A DNA stretch of 64,000 nucleotides from Isoetes taiwanensis (GCA_021234155.1 JAJEKV010000014.1:6217563-6281562), one strand, 5' to 3'. Positions 45,900-59,320 are shown, numbered from the stretch's first letter. Notes: generated by a model from the letters alone, not told the origin. Program-made: numbers and translations.

Positions 45900-48800
45900 A
45901 ATAACAAAAATAATAATGCATTCGTTAGGTTTACTACAATAAAAAGAAAAACTATCTACTAATGGGCTCTAGAATTGTTAAAGGGAGCGCAGAACATGAA
46001 GCTAGAAATAGCACAAGGATCTTCACTAAAAAGGCATGTACTACATAGAGGAAACCAGATATGCGCTATAATCGGAATTCAGGCCGAACCTCACGGATAT
46101 GGCTGGGTTCTGACATTTCTGTTGTTTTATTAGGGGCAAAAGGAAGCCCTTTATATGGAGAGGGTAAATAATAACTGTAAGGGAGGCCTTGGTTTAAGCA
46201 AGAAAGCGGATGACCAAATGTCCGACTCCTATTTACTGTAGCAGACCATGTTTTGTTGTAGCAGACCAGAGTTTTTGTATGTGAAATCATAACTCAAATC
46301 TTTTGCTGTAGCAGGCCAGAGTTTTTGTATGTGAAATTATAAGTCAAATCGTGTGTGACGTGTTTTGCCATAACCTAGTACTGCACAGAGGCCTTATCTG
46401 GTTACTTTTTCCACAAAGGAACACAGTTTCACATGCCATTGCAATGGGTTTACAAGGGTTTAAGAGTGGAATTAGACTTAGATGATATGGTAACTGATTA
46501 TACAATAGTTAGGGGTTTCATATGTTCAGAATATAGTAAGGGAATGCCCTACTTAAATAAGCCACAGACCTGTAAAAACCAATTGAATACACCATGCAAA
46601 TAACGCAAACATGGATTGAAAGCCTCAACTGGAACCATACCTAATATTGTCTGCACACAAAAGGATTAGCATGATTCCTATCGCAACAAGAAGCTACATC
46701 ATCCAAAACTTCCAATATCACATACACAAGAGAAGGCTAGGGCCAAAAACAGTAGGCCATATGAAGCTGCTATGCATGCATGTCCAAGCACATGCATGCA
46801 CCAAAACAACGGTTCACAGCACAAAATTTAAAAAAAATACCGATGGTTCATAGCACAAAACTTAACAAAAATATATAACGCGCTTTGTAAATACCACTAG
46901 CATATGCATACACAAATACAAGAACACAATCATATAAAAACCATAGCAAAATAACCGTATAATTATATATTTGACACCGACGAACCATTTTTTATGATAT
47001 TGACATGGTAGTTAGTATAATATATCATGTAATGGAACGCCATATTCTCCCAACTTGAATTGATGCTATCCACAACATTATGCTCTCTCCACCTTGAATC
47101 TTGCAACAACCTTACAAGTTCTAATATCTAACATAATAATAGGGGATTTTCTTTTGTGTTTTTGTACATTTTTTAATGAGGTTTTGCTATGATTTGGAAG
47201 ACATATTTTACAAGAGCTATTATACATCTAGAGTGCGTACCATGTATTTTCCTTCTTCCTCTAATTTTTGTAGGTGTGTCTTGATGGTTTGGTTAGATAT
47301 TTATTCCGTTTATATATCTGCATTCCTTAAATCTCATGCAGACATCGATCCTTTGTGTTTTAGGATAGGAAAGAATCAGTTTCTCAATGGCAAAGCCTGT
47401 CGAATGTCTTAGAGCTTTCTCTGGAAATTTCTCAATGGCAAAGCCTGCCAAATATTGCATTGTGGCTACTTTCAAGGATGCTATCCTGTGGCTTTACTGA
47501 TTTTTCTCTTCAGTAGCCTTCTTTGAAGTTGATCTGAGGCCTCTTATGCAGCAAGTAATATCCTGATTACTTTGAACGGATTCTGCCTTGAAGCTTTATG
47601 ATTTCTCTGTTTGATAGCCTATTTTATTCTGAAAACTACTATGGTAAGTTGCTGGATGCCAGATCAAGTATGTGGTGCATGCCAATGTGTAATTAGTTTG
47701 ACTTCCAAAATATTTTCCAACCTAAAGGACATGCTCTGGCTAGGTTAAGCCAAGAGGAAGTTTGTGACTACATTGCTCTCGCTAGTTGGGGATGCCATGA
47801 AGGCAAGGTGGTTAGAGCCCCTTGATGAGGAGATGCTTGAGTGCTACTCGTCTCCATCTGTTAGAAATTGGGACTCCATAGGATTCTACTGATATCGCTC
47901 CTTTGTTCCCTAGCAGGTTCATAGATCTATGCTCAGTCGGGATGGATGTCGACATGCCCTTGGACCATATAAGGTAGCAATATGGGCTATGCTACGAGCG
48001 TTGTGATCTCCAAACTCAAGATCTTGCCCCATACATCTATAGTTGATCCTATCCTCGTAGGGTTTGGGAGAGGGGCCAATGGAAGTGGATCCATGCATAT
48101 AACTTACCAACTAGTCAATAAATCTTTTGTCTTAAGAAAGGCCCCGAGATTCACCCAATCCCTCCTTAGATAGTATCTAACTTAGGTAAGATGGTCTAAT
48201 CCCTTTTTCTCTCTAGCTTACATGTGTTCTCAGGGCTCTAGACATACTTCCTTCCCTTCCACACCCCACATGTATGGGGTCGGATGTGTTTCAATAACCC
48301 ACAAACGATGGTGCCCAGGAGTGATGCAATGCCAGTGGTCAATGTGCAATCTATATTAATTTTATCCACAAATTTTAGAATTATACCAAACTATAAAGCG
48401 AGTATTCAATACATGTATCTAAGAATAAATCATTACAAGACGGTAGTATAGTGCCACAATGCATCGCATTTGTTGTCATGCTTGTCAATTTGATGAGAAA
48501 TGAATGAGAGTGTGTTTTTATATACAGGTTGCTTGAAAGGAACTTCCGAGAAGACCTCAAGACTATGAAAAGACATCCTTTTCCAAGAGCGTCTGTACTC
48601 ACAATGCATCTTCGACAACAACTGAGTGCAGAACAAAATAGATGTAACATTTAGTAATCGGGTAGAACACTAGGATCCTAGTGGCATATTTGAGTAAATA
48701 GGATGATAGAAATCTGACGGAATAGTTTGGAATCCTCCCTTTTTTCTATTGTTCCTGGGCTGTTTAATTTCTGTTGTAGATATTGATCCATCACCATCTC

Positions 48801-50580
48801 CAATCTTAGATATTGGGCTCCACGATGTGTAAATCAATCTATGGGATCAAGAATTCTAAGCACGAGTGCAAAAAGCTGTAGGCCAAATTTTTTTGGTTTC
48901 CGCCGTAATCTGGGCCAGAGCAAAGTTCCCAAGTGCCTACGACATCTTATCCAAAATACATAAAGAACCTAGTATCTTAATTTTAAAATACATGCTCTCA
49001 CCTGCTGGCTGCGCCAAGACACGCCCTGAATCCAAACACTAAGACCTATAATAACAACAGAGTTCCTGATCTTTGCCAATAGATCAGGTTGCACACTAGA
49101 GTCACACGCATGAAGTTGACGTAAAAGTGGCTTTTTCGGAATGCCACCTGGATTTTTTCTTGGAATTTTAGAGGTGCCAGCTGGACTTTTGATGGGTGTT
49201 GACCACCATCAAAAGTGCTAGAGATATGACCTAAAATTGGCGTTAAAACTACTAACTAACTTAAAACTAAGTTCAACCAAAGGCTTTAATTATATTCCTT
49301 TAAGCAAAATGGATATTGTGATAAGGGCCATCTGACGGCTCGCATGGACAAGTATCGATAGGATAACTGAAAATTAGCTGAAAATGAAAATCTAAGCTTC
49401 GTTTAAGAGCTTCAGCTGTTGCGTCATCCACGGTGTGTTGTAGGAAAAAAAAAAACGAAAACTCTCATGTGAGTCCCACATTAAACACCCGAGGAAAGTT
49501 TCATGACCGAAATATGCAAACTTTTATAGTCTATGCTTCTCCTTAGGTTCTGTTTGGGCCACTTGTTAGCTCAAAGGTCAACCTTCCTTGTTACAGCAAG
49601 ATGGCTGTCACGGGTACCTCCAGGTGCAATATGGGGAACAGTACAACCCAATCGGCTAAAATTGAAAATTTCTGAATAAGTGCACTGCAAGAAAATTTTG
49701 AATAAGATACTCTATGTATTAGATAATTTTTCGGGGGAAGGGATTCCGCCTCCGCTGAGGCTGGCGGCTCCGCCGAGATATTTTCCTGCGAAATCGAAGC
49801 GCCGTGATGAGTAGTTAGTCGCTGCTTGGTAATGCAACGACACCTTGAATTTCTTTTTGTTTCCTCTGAGTTTAGGTTAACATTTGCTCTGTTTTCCTTT
49901 CTTTCTGTATTTTAGGTCGACAGTAGAATATCCTAGGCAACGTTTTGGTGCAGGCCGAGTGTTTTGAAGTTTGTTTTTTGATGGTTTTGCTCGTCTTTGG
50001 TTAGAATCTGGCCTCTTATCCAAACATCTTGCGAAGTGCAATACTCCTTCACCATATCCTTCACTGCTTGAAGATGGATTGAAGCTCTGCTCTGGCCTTT
50101 TGCCGGATCTAAAATAGAGCTGCTTGGTCCAATTTACCTATTTGGTCGCCCAGTTGAAGGCGTCATTTTGGCAAGAAAGAAGAGAAGAAAGATATGTGGC
50201 AGCAGACACCATAGTCGCGCAGGGAGCCATTAGCGAAGCTGGAGTTGCAGGCTATGGCTATGGCTTTTGTATTTTCTGTGTATAATTTGAATGTGATCCA
50301 TAATTTGAGTGTATACGCTGCCGGGGTATAATCTGTGTGTAAGAATTCATGTGCAGAAATTGCAATCAAGAAGTTTTTTGAAAGTGGTGGAAAAAAATCT
50401 TGGTGGACGTGAAATTCCGCCTCTTAATTTAGACGAAATTTTGCAGTAATCCAAGGCTGGTGGTTATTACTAGGATAATAAGGCAAATCGCTGGCACTAA
50501 AAAAAATATGGGGATTTTCTGGTTGGGCTTAAAACGTTGGGGTGTTAGACCGGACATTTTGTAAAAATACGGGTGGCAAC
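45900..50580. other. No recognisable gene
   Basis: AT-rich intergenic DNA with short frames only. It contains a roughly 54-bp imperfect tandem repeat at about 46245-46350 (GTAGCAG.CCAGAGTTTTTGT and flank). Nothing matching a known family was seen on either strand. Confidence 0.5.
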
Positions 50581-50591
50581 CATCAACACAG

Positions 50592-50826
50592 AAATGTTAG
50601 GGCAGACCACATTTCTCCATATTATCACCCTTCTTACATCCTCTAACTTTCATGTCCCACCTAACAGGCGCTGCTAATGCTCACCGAATTGAATAAAAGG
50701 GGGCGGCACGTGCAAAATGTGGACTGCCCTAACATTTTGAGGGGAAATGTTCGCTGGCTGGCCATTACGCGACGGGCGAGCCAGTGGCCGCACCGTGCAT
50801 AATGACCAGCCAGCCAACATTTCCCT
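50592..50826. repeat. Double inverted repeat upstream of the TSUP gene
   Basis: Two hairpin-forming pairs occur. AAATGTTAGGGCAGACC... (50592-50614) pairs with 50715-50737 at 22 of 23 bases. GGAAATGTTCGCTGGCTGG... (50743-50770) pairs with 50797-50824 at about 25 of 28. The second loop holds GCGACGGGCGAGCC. They may be parts of a small fold-back element inserted about 110 bp before the TSUP start codon. Confidence 0.75.
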
Positions 50827-50935
50827 AACGTAGTTGACATAAAAGATGTCATTTCCAAGAAATTTAAAGATAGAATATACTTTGGCCCGAGAGGAGAGAA
50901 GTAGACTCTGCACTCTCAACGCATTTTCGAAGTCA

Positions 50936-52593
50936 ATGGAGCTGGGGAGATTTGGATTGGCGCTATGCATAATATTTGCATGCCATTTTAAATGTGCAGA
51001 TCAGCTGGATCTTAATGCTTCTGCTAGGCCTCTACAAAATTGGATGAACATGGTTCCAGATTGGGCTCAAAATGCACTTCCATGGCTAAGCACAAGAATG
51101 GCCGTAGCAATCGTGCTTACAGCTATGGCGGCCTCCTTGTCAAGCGCAGGAGGTGTTGGAGGAGGAGGTCTGTTTGTGCCAATCTTTTATCTGCTCCTAA
51201 GATTTGATATGAGAACTTCGGCAGCATTTTCTAATTTTTTGATTGCCGGAAGCATGCTTGCCAATGCTATCTGGAGCTCTAGGCAGGTCCATCCCATTAT
51301 CAAGAATAAGCCCATGGTAGATTACACCATTGGGATATGGATGCAGCCTAATATGCTTTTAGGGATTAGTTTTGGGGTCTTTTGCAATATTATGTTCCCT
51401 AGCTGGCTCATTACCATTTTGTTAACCATCCTTTTGGTTTATGTTACCTCAAGAAGCTGTAAAACTGGAGTGAAGCTATGGACCAAGGAGTCTGCTTCTG
51501 ATCAAAGAGCTCTACATCATGAAAACGGTGTTTTGGCTGTAAAAAATGAGCATGGTTCTGTTTCTTCTGTTGAAATAGACGATTCTTTATCTCAACCTTT
51601 ATTAGCACCAGAAAATGGTTTAAAAGGACCTAGTTGGATTCCTTCTATGGAGCTGGTCGTGATGATTTGTGTTTGGCTGATGTTTACTCTAATACAGATT
51701 CTAAAAGATAGCAAGACAAATAAGGTTTGTTATGTCTATTCTGATCTCTTTTTGTAGCATCATGTTGATTATTCTTTTTAAGTTTTTGCTAGTATCTATT
51801 TCGCATTCAACCCTGTGGAGTTGCATACTGGTCCCTCACAGCTTTGCAGATACCATTTGCACTACTTGTAACTGCATGGGCCATTTCTCAAAATCCGATT
51901 CAAAACAGCGCCATGCAATCACAGGTGTGCGGCCAATGTTGAAATAAGTTCTCTTACTGTTCAATGGTTTAAATAAGAGAAAATAAACAGAGGGATATGA
52001 TAAAGAAAAGAGAAAAGATTGATTTGTTTACTTGTTCATCATTCACAGGGATCACAAATCCGTTATGTTCTTCCAGCAATGTCATTCATTGCAGGAGTAT
52101 TAGGAGGAATGCTAGGCATTGGAGGGGGTATGATAATCAACCCCATTCTACTAGGAATAGGAGTGCATCCACAGGTGGTTTCACAAAAAGCTCTAAATAT
52201 TGATTCTAACTAGTACCTGTATTCTAATACAAATCTTTACATGAGAATACTTAATAAAGTTAAAAAAAAAAAAATGTTCTACAGGTTACTGCATCTACAA
52301 CAGCCCTGATGGTACTATTTTCATCTTCACAATCAGTGGTGCAGTTTTGGTTAATGGGAAGTGTTCCGGTTGAAGAAGCACTATATTTTTCAGCACTATG
52401 CTTTGTATTTTCTATTGTGGGAGTTGTGGCAGTGAAGAGAGCGATTCAGAAACTGGGAAGGGTGTCAGTGCTTGTGTTTGTTGTGAGCTCTGTGATGGGG
52501 TTGAGTGCAATATTGCTGGCTGTTTTTGGTGCCCTTGATGAATGGCAGGAGTACAAGGCAGGAGGCTACATGGGTTTTCGCCCTCTGTGTTGA
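50936..52593 (+). CDS. Sulfite exporter TauE/SafE (TSUP) family membrane protein, 4 exons
   Basis: Spliced gene with exons 50936-51724, 51793-51924, 52049-52174 and 52285-52593. All introns are GT-AG in phase 0, giving 451 residues, the usual length for the plant family. It opens MELGRFGLALCIIFACHF, a signal-peptide-like segment; an in-frame ATG at 50846 lacks this, so 50936 is preferred. TSUP membrane segments follow: AIVLTAMAASLSSAGGVGGG with GLFVPIFYLLLRFD, then FSNFLIAGSMLANA, MLLGISFGVF and LITILLTILLVYVT. A charged loop (residues about 190-230) precedes LVVMICVWLMFTLIQ. The last exons give GVLGGMLGIGGGMIINPILL (the second glycine-rich TSUP signature), VTASTTALMVLFSSSQS and a YMGFRPLC end. 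Bacterial relatives move organosulfur anions; plant substrates are mostly unknown. All exons are intact. Confidence 0.93.
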
Positions 52594-53011
52594 GCCACTA
52601 CAATGGCTATAGAATATAGAGCAGAAGCTATTTGCATGGTTCTTTTTGGCCCTTCAGCTTTTAGACATGCCCTGTGGCTTTCCAGATTCCCCATAGGAAT
52701 GCTGCCAAAATGGTGATGTTAAAAAAAGAAGCAGAACACTCTTTATGCCAAATTTTATGCCAAATGTATGCGGTCGGTTTTGTCGCCATATTCATCCTTT
52801 TGTGGGACCTTCCAAGGATGTGGAAACATGTTTGGACAAGTTCCTTGACCGCTCCTATAATTGCATAAAGTTGTCCAGAAAAAGTCCAAGGAATCAAATC
52901 AACAACAATGTGGCATGAGTTTGATTAGAAATCCTATCATGGAAAATAAAATAAAAAGAGTTAACTGACACGACATACATGTATTTGTGATTCTTCTACA
53001 GTTGTACTATG

Positions 53012-53105
53012 GGACCGAGCTAAAACGGATATGATAGTTTATATTAATGATATACAACGGACCGAGCTAAAACGGATATGATAGTTTATATCAATGATAT
53101 ACAAG
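53012..53105. repeat. 47-bp tandem duplication
   Basis: GGACCGAGCTAAAACGGATA and the following 27 bases occur twice head to tail (53012-53058 and 53059-53105) with one difference. It lies about 420 bp after the TSUP stop codon. Confidence 0.9.
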
Positions 53106-53109
53106 AAAT

Positions 53110-54300
53110 ATCACGATGGCCTTGTGTGTGGAAATGAGTTGAGAACAAAAATGTTAGATAACATAAATAGGAGCAATATATAAACACTAAAAAAAATTTC
53201 CAACGTTGTTGGGCTTTTCATCGAAATTAAATTGAAAAGTTAATAAGAATATGATTTACAAAATCTTGCATGTCGATTGTCGCTAGCCAATAACCCATGG
53301 TCTCCAAACTTGCATAGCTCTAGTGTAACATGAATGGTAAAGGTAAAAACAAGGGTTAGGGAGTGTGGAATCTAAATGGTGAAGCTCCAAACCAAATGTG
53401 ATATAATTTGCTTCCCGTCAATACTATTTAATCACGCTCCAAAGAATCACCAGAATAGCCAGAACCCATGATTCTCGTACATTGAAGCGTGGAGCATGGT
53501 GCTAAAAACTCCAAAGTTAGACGCCGGAGGCCGAAGGCCATGCTCAAAGAAGAGGAATTTTGCTGACATGGACGTGGGAAGCAGTTAAGTTTCGGTGACA
53601 TGGGTGCCCACGTGGATAGCTTCAAATTGCACAAAAATCATGCATCTCGAGTTAGGCAAGCCTGCTAAAAACAAGAATCCAAACCATTGCACAAACTCCA
53701 AAAAACGTCTACAGCAAACCTTATTGGAAAAGAAAGTTGAATATACTCAACAAAAAAAAAGAACTAAACAATGGAAAAAATTTAACAACTGTATAACATT
53801 ATATTAAAATAAATATGATGGCACAATTATAAGCTAAATCTGTTATTGTATTGACTTATCCACCACCAAGAAAGGCATTAGAATTTGTGATGTTATTTGC
53901 TTTGTCCTACTTGACAAATGTCACTAACACAAATCCTTGCTATCTAGCCAAAATCTAGATGTTATCTATTTATTTAAAGTGGTGTTGATCAGTGACTAGG
54001 TTTTCCAATGACTTCCGGGTAGCGTGAGTTGTCTTGTTTATTTGTTTAAAATTTGGTTGTCCGTTGGATTGGGCTTTTTTTGCCCAATGATTGTTTTTGA
54101 ACGATTGGATTTGCAACGAACAGTTTTAGTTGTTCTCTGAGTAAACCCTACGCTTGGCAAAATCGAGCAGAGGGCTTCACACTTGGCATAAGTTGGCCGA
54201 TTTTCCTGGATGTTCTTGAAGAAGCTATTGGGCAGAGGATCGGACAACCTATCTTTTCAATATCTTTCCTTGACGCTTCCACTTTCTGCTATGGTGGGTG
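53110..54300. other. TSUP 3' flank to the gypsy LTR; no gene seen
   Basis: Only short frames without domains. The sequence up to 54302 is the host flank beside the LTR. Confidence 0.5.
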
Positions 54301-54302
54301 TT

Positions 54303-55885
54303 TGTGACGCTCCCCGCACAATATACGGAAACCACCGTACACTCCACGGAAAATCGCCCAACCAGTGTCGTCTACTGGATGGGCCCTCCATCTATCCCGT
54401 TCTAGGGATGGCTAGAACGGTAAGGGACACGGAGGTGTCTCGTAAATCCGTCCCCTATGGACTCCTAATAACAGCGGAAGCATATAACTAAATGTCAGTA
54501 TTAGCAACTAACAATAATAACAATAAGCTACCTCAAAGGGTAGCTCAATCCATCCATCCATAGAGTCGTCAGAAGGATCAATACACCATAAAACAATAAA
54601 GCTTCTACCCAAGCTCTGACTCGTGGGGAAAGTATACTGACGGCTAGGGTCTCAAGATAGATACAGACGGAAGTATAAACAATGGCGGGGCTGGCTATAC
54701 GACAATGGCTAAGGGTTGACCACTCCATCCGCCCCTCCTGTGCATACTTTGCAGAAGGGCTAAATCGAGCTATGGCGTGACTGTAGCCTGCCGGATACGC
54801 AATCTCTTGGGATCACCCGAAGAGACTACTCCAGGTTGCATCTCCCTGGTCCGATGAGGCAAGGTCGGGTTACATCTCCCCTTCCCGGAAATCAGTGACC
54901 CGATGGGCGACTAGAGGATCGTGGCGACACACGTCTGTTCACGTCTTTAACCCCCCCAAAGCAAGAACCAGGCCGACACCTGCAGTTCTTCAGGATCAGG
55001 GCGGCACCATTGATCCAGGGGGTGACGAACCCATGCCCGGCCCGCACGAAGTGACCGACCATAGGCCTAGTGCGCCCCAAGTCCCCAGTAGCCGCGCTCA
55101 GCAGGGACTATTCCACCATCTCGTCACTGATCCCGTTATCTGGTGCTCAGTCAATCCATAACTCCCTTAGTCCGGTGGGCTCTATGCACAGGCCGCATGT
55201 AATAGGTATTATGGGTCTATCTAGAAGCATCATACATAGGGCTGCTAGGCCTCTACCCCCCTTCCCAATACATGAGGAGCATAACAAGAGATCAACCATA
55301 TCATATCTATAACATATGAACAAAGAATAAGATCTAACCTAATCACATGAATCTAACTAGGGAGTTAGGGTTCATTGATTCGGTTCATGAGGTGAAATAG
55401 TGATTCTAGGAAGGCCCTACTAGAATACATGACTCTACTTCATCTCTATAGCCGAAACTGCTTCAAAATACCTGCTCCTGACGCATTTCCTCCTGATCCT
55501 GGGGTCTCCATCGATTCTTCAGGGTTCGAGATTATTGCAACTCAATCTAACATGTCCACGTTGCTTGGGCCGCTAGACCGTGCTATGCTGCAGCTTCTGG
55601 ATCTTGATTCTGAACTTCGAGCGTGACAATAGCCTCAAGAGTGGGAGGAGCAAAAGTATCTTCAGGGTTAGGGTTAGGTATTTATAGGCAAAGTTAGGGT
55701 TAGGGTTGACACCTTGTCCCATGGGATGCGAACACGTGGAATTAACCTTTCCTAAGTTGATCAAGTTACATTATAATGTGACTTGAATCTATCTAATTGA
55801 CATACCAATCTATATACGATGGATTGTATGGTGACGTAGCCCAAAATATACGTATACATACCATATATTTTGGGGGAACGTCACA
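54303..55885 (-). repeat. 3' LTR of the gypsy element (1583 bp)
   Basis: Ends TGTGACG (54303) and CGTCACA (to 55885), so both strands start TGTGAC. On the element strand a TATA box reads GCCTATAAATACC (about 55677-55689). On each side of it are TTAGGG-type repeats (55664-55679 and 55693-55706 on the + strand). No coding frame lies inside. The 5' side is fixed by the polypurine tract. Confidence 0.88.
55676..55690 (-). promoter_or_regulatory. LTR TATA box
   Basis: TGCCTATAAATACC on the element strand, about 200 bp inside the LTR from its 5' edge. It is framed by AACCCTAACCC repeats. Position and form fit the pol II start of the element transcript. Confidence 0.6.
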
Positions 55886-55900
55886 TTCTCCCCCCCTTAG
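55886..55900 (-). other. Polypurine tract (plus-strand primer)
   Basis: CTAAGGGGGGGAGAA on the element strand, directly before TGTGACG of the LTR. The decayed element at 3278-3287 has the same purine tract just before its LTR. Confidence 0.85.
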
Positions 55901-56635
55901 AATAATGCTGTCCGCAGCATTAGAGTAAGGTTTTTCGAACCTGCATAAACTTATATACTCGATTATTATTAGATTGAATTAGCATTTACTAAAACGATAA
56001 CTTCCTATATATATTTGTTTTTATAAAGGTAGCTTGTAAGCATATCCTTGCAAGCTTATACAAAAGTATTATAAAGTTTATTTAAAAAACACATTATGAA
56101 TTGGACACATCAATTCATAATTTAAGTTTAGGAGTTTATAGCTAGCTACAAAATTCTTAACTCCTAACTTCTCGTAATGTGCTCCCTCGTATTTGCTTGA
56201 GTTCACTTCCCTGCAATGAGTAGCACATTACGTTAGTTTAAATTATAAATTGTGGTTTTAAGGGGATCACCCCCCTAATTACTCACTATACCTCTTTCTA
56301 ACTGCATACGATCATGGCCATACGGTTTAAGCTAAGAATCATTTAAGATGATCCTATCATTGCCCATGATAGTAGCTACCTTGTGCATGACCTCCCCCCG
56401 TTGATCATGCACCCCACTGTGCTTCATGGTTTCATGGTTTAAGCTTAGGAACATGCAATTGAATCCTTCATTGCCCATGATCACTTTTATTTTACATGAC
56501 CCCCACTATGGTCATGTACACTTGCAGTGCGTAATGGCATAGAGAACGTCTTATGGATGATCTCATCATCGCCAACACTCTCTTCTAGACTTATCTAAAA
56601 CACGATAATCTATACTTTGTAATTATCATAGCTAA

Positions 56636-58456
56636 CTACAAAGTATTCACTAACTTATTTAATCTATCACAGATTTTACTCAATGGCAGACCTATGCATT
56701 CGATGTTGGCCATTTCGGAGATGACTTGGCCGTCGAATTGGTTCATAAATTCTAGGTATTGTCTGTCTAAATCTTGTTTCAGTACCCAAGTTGCGTCTTC
56801 CACTGATACATGCTTCCATTTGACTAAGTACTGAAGAAATTCCGATCTCCGTGTTTTCTTGAGTGCTTTGTCAAGGATGAGTTCAGGAACAATTTCAACA
56901 TGCTCCTCTGTCATTTCCAATAAAGTTGGAGTCTCCAAAATCTCATCCGGATTTGGGGTATGCCTCTTAAGCAGACTAACGTGAAAGACTTTATGAACCT
57001 TTAGATGAGCGGGTAAGTCTAATCTGTAGGACTGATTTTCAACTCTCTCAATAATTTTAAATGGTCCTGCCCATCTTGGTGCCAATTTCTTGCAATTTCC
57101 GATTCTGAGCTTGGCTTGCTTAACTTTGATCTTTAGCCATACGCTATCTCCAACTTGAAATTCTCTTACTGTTCTATGCTTATCTGCTAAGCTCTTTTGA
57201 CGGCTTCTAGCTGCTATCAAATATTCCCGAACTTCTTGCACTAGTTGTTGCATATCTTCTAACATTTGTTGAAAGACTTCAACTTTTGACACAGGATTAT
57301 GCCACGTGTCAGGTGTGAGACATTGGTATCCATAATTAATCATAAACGGGGACATCTGTGATGATTCTTGCTTGGTACTATTGTATGCAAATTCTACCAA
57401 GTATATGTAGTCCTCCCATTTAAATCATTTTGTTCCACACGTAATGTCTCAAAGATATCTTCCAAAATTTCGTTTTGTTCTTTCTGTTTGACCATCTGTT
57501 TGAGGATGATAAGCTGTACTCATACAAAGCTTTGTTCCGATGGTTCCGAAGAAGTCCTTCCAAAATGCACTTATAAATTTCGGATCTCTATCCGATATTA
57601 TTCCTCTAGGCATGCCATGAAGTCTGAAAATTTCTTTAGTGAAGAGCAAGGTCGTATCTAGGCGTTGTAATGCATGTTCTACGCATGGCAAGAAATGTGC
57701 CATCTTTGAAAGTTTATCGACCACTACCATGAGTGCGTCATGCCCTCTTGCTGTTCTTGGAAGGCCCGTGATGAAATTCATACTCACTATTTCCCACTTG
57801 GCATCTGGAACTGCTAATGGCTCTAGGGCTCCAGGAATGCGAAGTTGTTCGGCCTTGGTTTGTTGACATAATTGACATTGACGAATGTAATTGGCAATGT
57901 CCTTCTTCATACCTGGCCAGAAGTAACTACTTCTTATTTTGAAGTAAGTTTTCATAAAGCCTGCATGACCTGTAATCGGGCTATTGTGAGTATCATTGAG
58001 AATCAATTTTCTCACTCCTGATGCTTCTGGGACACACAACTTGTCCTTATGGTAAAGAAGCTTGCCTTCCTTCTTATAATTCTTAAAAAGTTCCCTTTCT
58101 TTGTTTGTTCTTGCATCCTTGCAAAGACTTGCCCAAACCTGTTGGAACTCCACACTAGAGGGTATTGCTTCCTCAATTTTCCTGCCGAATTCACTTGATA
58201 AAGTTGATATGGCATTGCAGTGTGTTCTTGTGACTATTGGCCTGCGAGAGAGAGCATCAGCAACTACATTCAATTTGCCGGGCTTATAGACTATATCAAA
58301 GTCGTACTCTTTTAAAAACTCCATCCACCTTCTTTGTCTTAAATTTAGAAGTGGTTGTGTGAATATGTATTGCAAACTCTGATGATCTGTGTCTAATTGA
58401 AACTTCTTTCCTAACAAGTAATGTCTCCAAATGCGTAGTGCCCTCACTACTGCCAA
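56636..58456 (-). pseudogene. Gypsy pol: RNase H end, integrase and chromodomain
   Basis: Residues from 58456 read LLGKKFQLDTDHQSLQYIFT (RNase H end) and VVADALSRRP. The integrase zinc finger follows: H..ITGHAGFMKTYFKIRSSY and FWPGMKKDIANYIRQCQLCQ (HHCC). The catalytic core has WEIVSMNFITGLPRTARGHD (in which D of the usual MDFI is N), VVDKLSKMAHFLP, ISDRDPKFIS and AYHPQTDGQTERT. A frame change near 57440 leads to the second part, FAYNSTKQESSQMSPFMINY, GDSVWLKIKVKQAKL and KVHKVFHVSLLKRH. The chromodomain reads RRSEFLQYLVKWKHVSVEDA, then TWVLKQDLDRQYLEFMNQF, and targets insertion to marked chromatin. One frameshift and the N in the core make this copy inactive. It joins the upstream frame across a TGA at about 58475. 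Confidence 0.9.
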
Positions 58457-58480
58457 TAGTTCTTGATCATGAGTCGGATA

Positions 58481-59317
58481 TCATTGTTCTGCTTCATTCA
58501 TTTTCTTTGAATCATATGCAACTACCCTTCCTTCCTGCATAAGTACCCCGCCTGTGGCAATCATGCTTGCATCGGTTGCTACAAGTTTATCTTTTTCGGG
58601 GTTAGGTAAGGTTAGAACTAGAGCTGTTGTCAAGGCAATGGCTTCTATCTTTGCTGGATCTGTTGCAATGCCTTCTGCTGATACAATATGCCCCAAGTAA
58701 TCAACTTTGGGGGTGGCAAAGTGACACTTGGAAAATTTGGCAAATAGCTTATGCCTTCTTAGTTTCTCTAAGGCTTTTCTTAGATGGTGGTCATGTTCTT
58801 CGATTGACTTACTATAAATGAGGATGTCGTCGAAGAACACTATTACAAAATCATCCAAGAACTCTCTGAAAATATTATTCATCAACCTCATGAACGTTGC
58901 TGGTGCATTTGATAGGCCAAAGGGCATAACTGTAAATTCATAATGACCATAGCCTGTTTTATGAACATCTTCTTCTTTTATTCTTATTTGGTGGTACCCT
59001 GACCTTAAGTCTATTTTGGAGAATATCTTTGCCCCTTGAAGTTGATCCATTAGGTCATCTGCCCTTGGTAGTGCGTATTTATTCTTTACCGTTTGTTTAT
59101 TGAGTTGTCGGTAATCTATACACATTCTTAGGCTTCCATCTTTCTTCTTCACGAAGAGAATAGGTGCCCCAAAGGGTGATACACTTGGTCTTATAAAGCC
59201 AATTTCCAACAACTCCTTCAACTGTTTCTTGAGCTCTCCAAGTTCCGGTGTGCTCATCCTGTAGGGAGCCTTGCTGGTAGGCTTAGCATCTGGTGCTAGA
59301 GTAACCTCACATTCCAC
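58481..59317 (-). pseudogene. Gypsy pol: reverse transcriptase and start of RNase H
   Basis: Open frame of 278 codons, flanked by stops that interrupt the polyprotein. RT motifs are in order: [73 protein letters not shown] and the catalytic [10 protein letters not shown] YxDD is usual; here it is [24 protein letters not shown] follows, then the RNase H start [16 protein letters not shown]. The stop at its start (CCCTAT-TGA) and end (GAACAA-TGA) would each be CGA (Arg) before a C-to-T change, as expected for methylated CpG decay. Otherwise it is very well kept. Confidence 0.9.
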
Positions 59318-59320
59318 ACC

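Noticed and set aside
50846-50935. Upstream in-frame ATG for the TSUP gene
   Set aside because: It would put 30 charged residues before a good signal-peptide-like start at 50936. The plant family normally starts with the signal segment.
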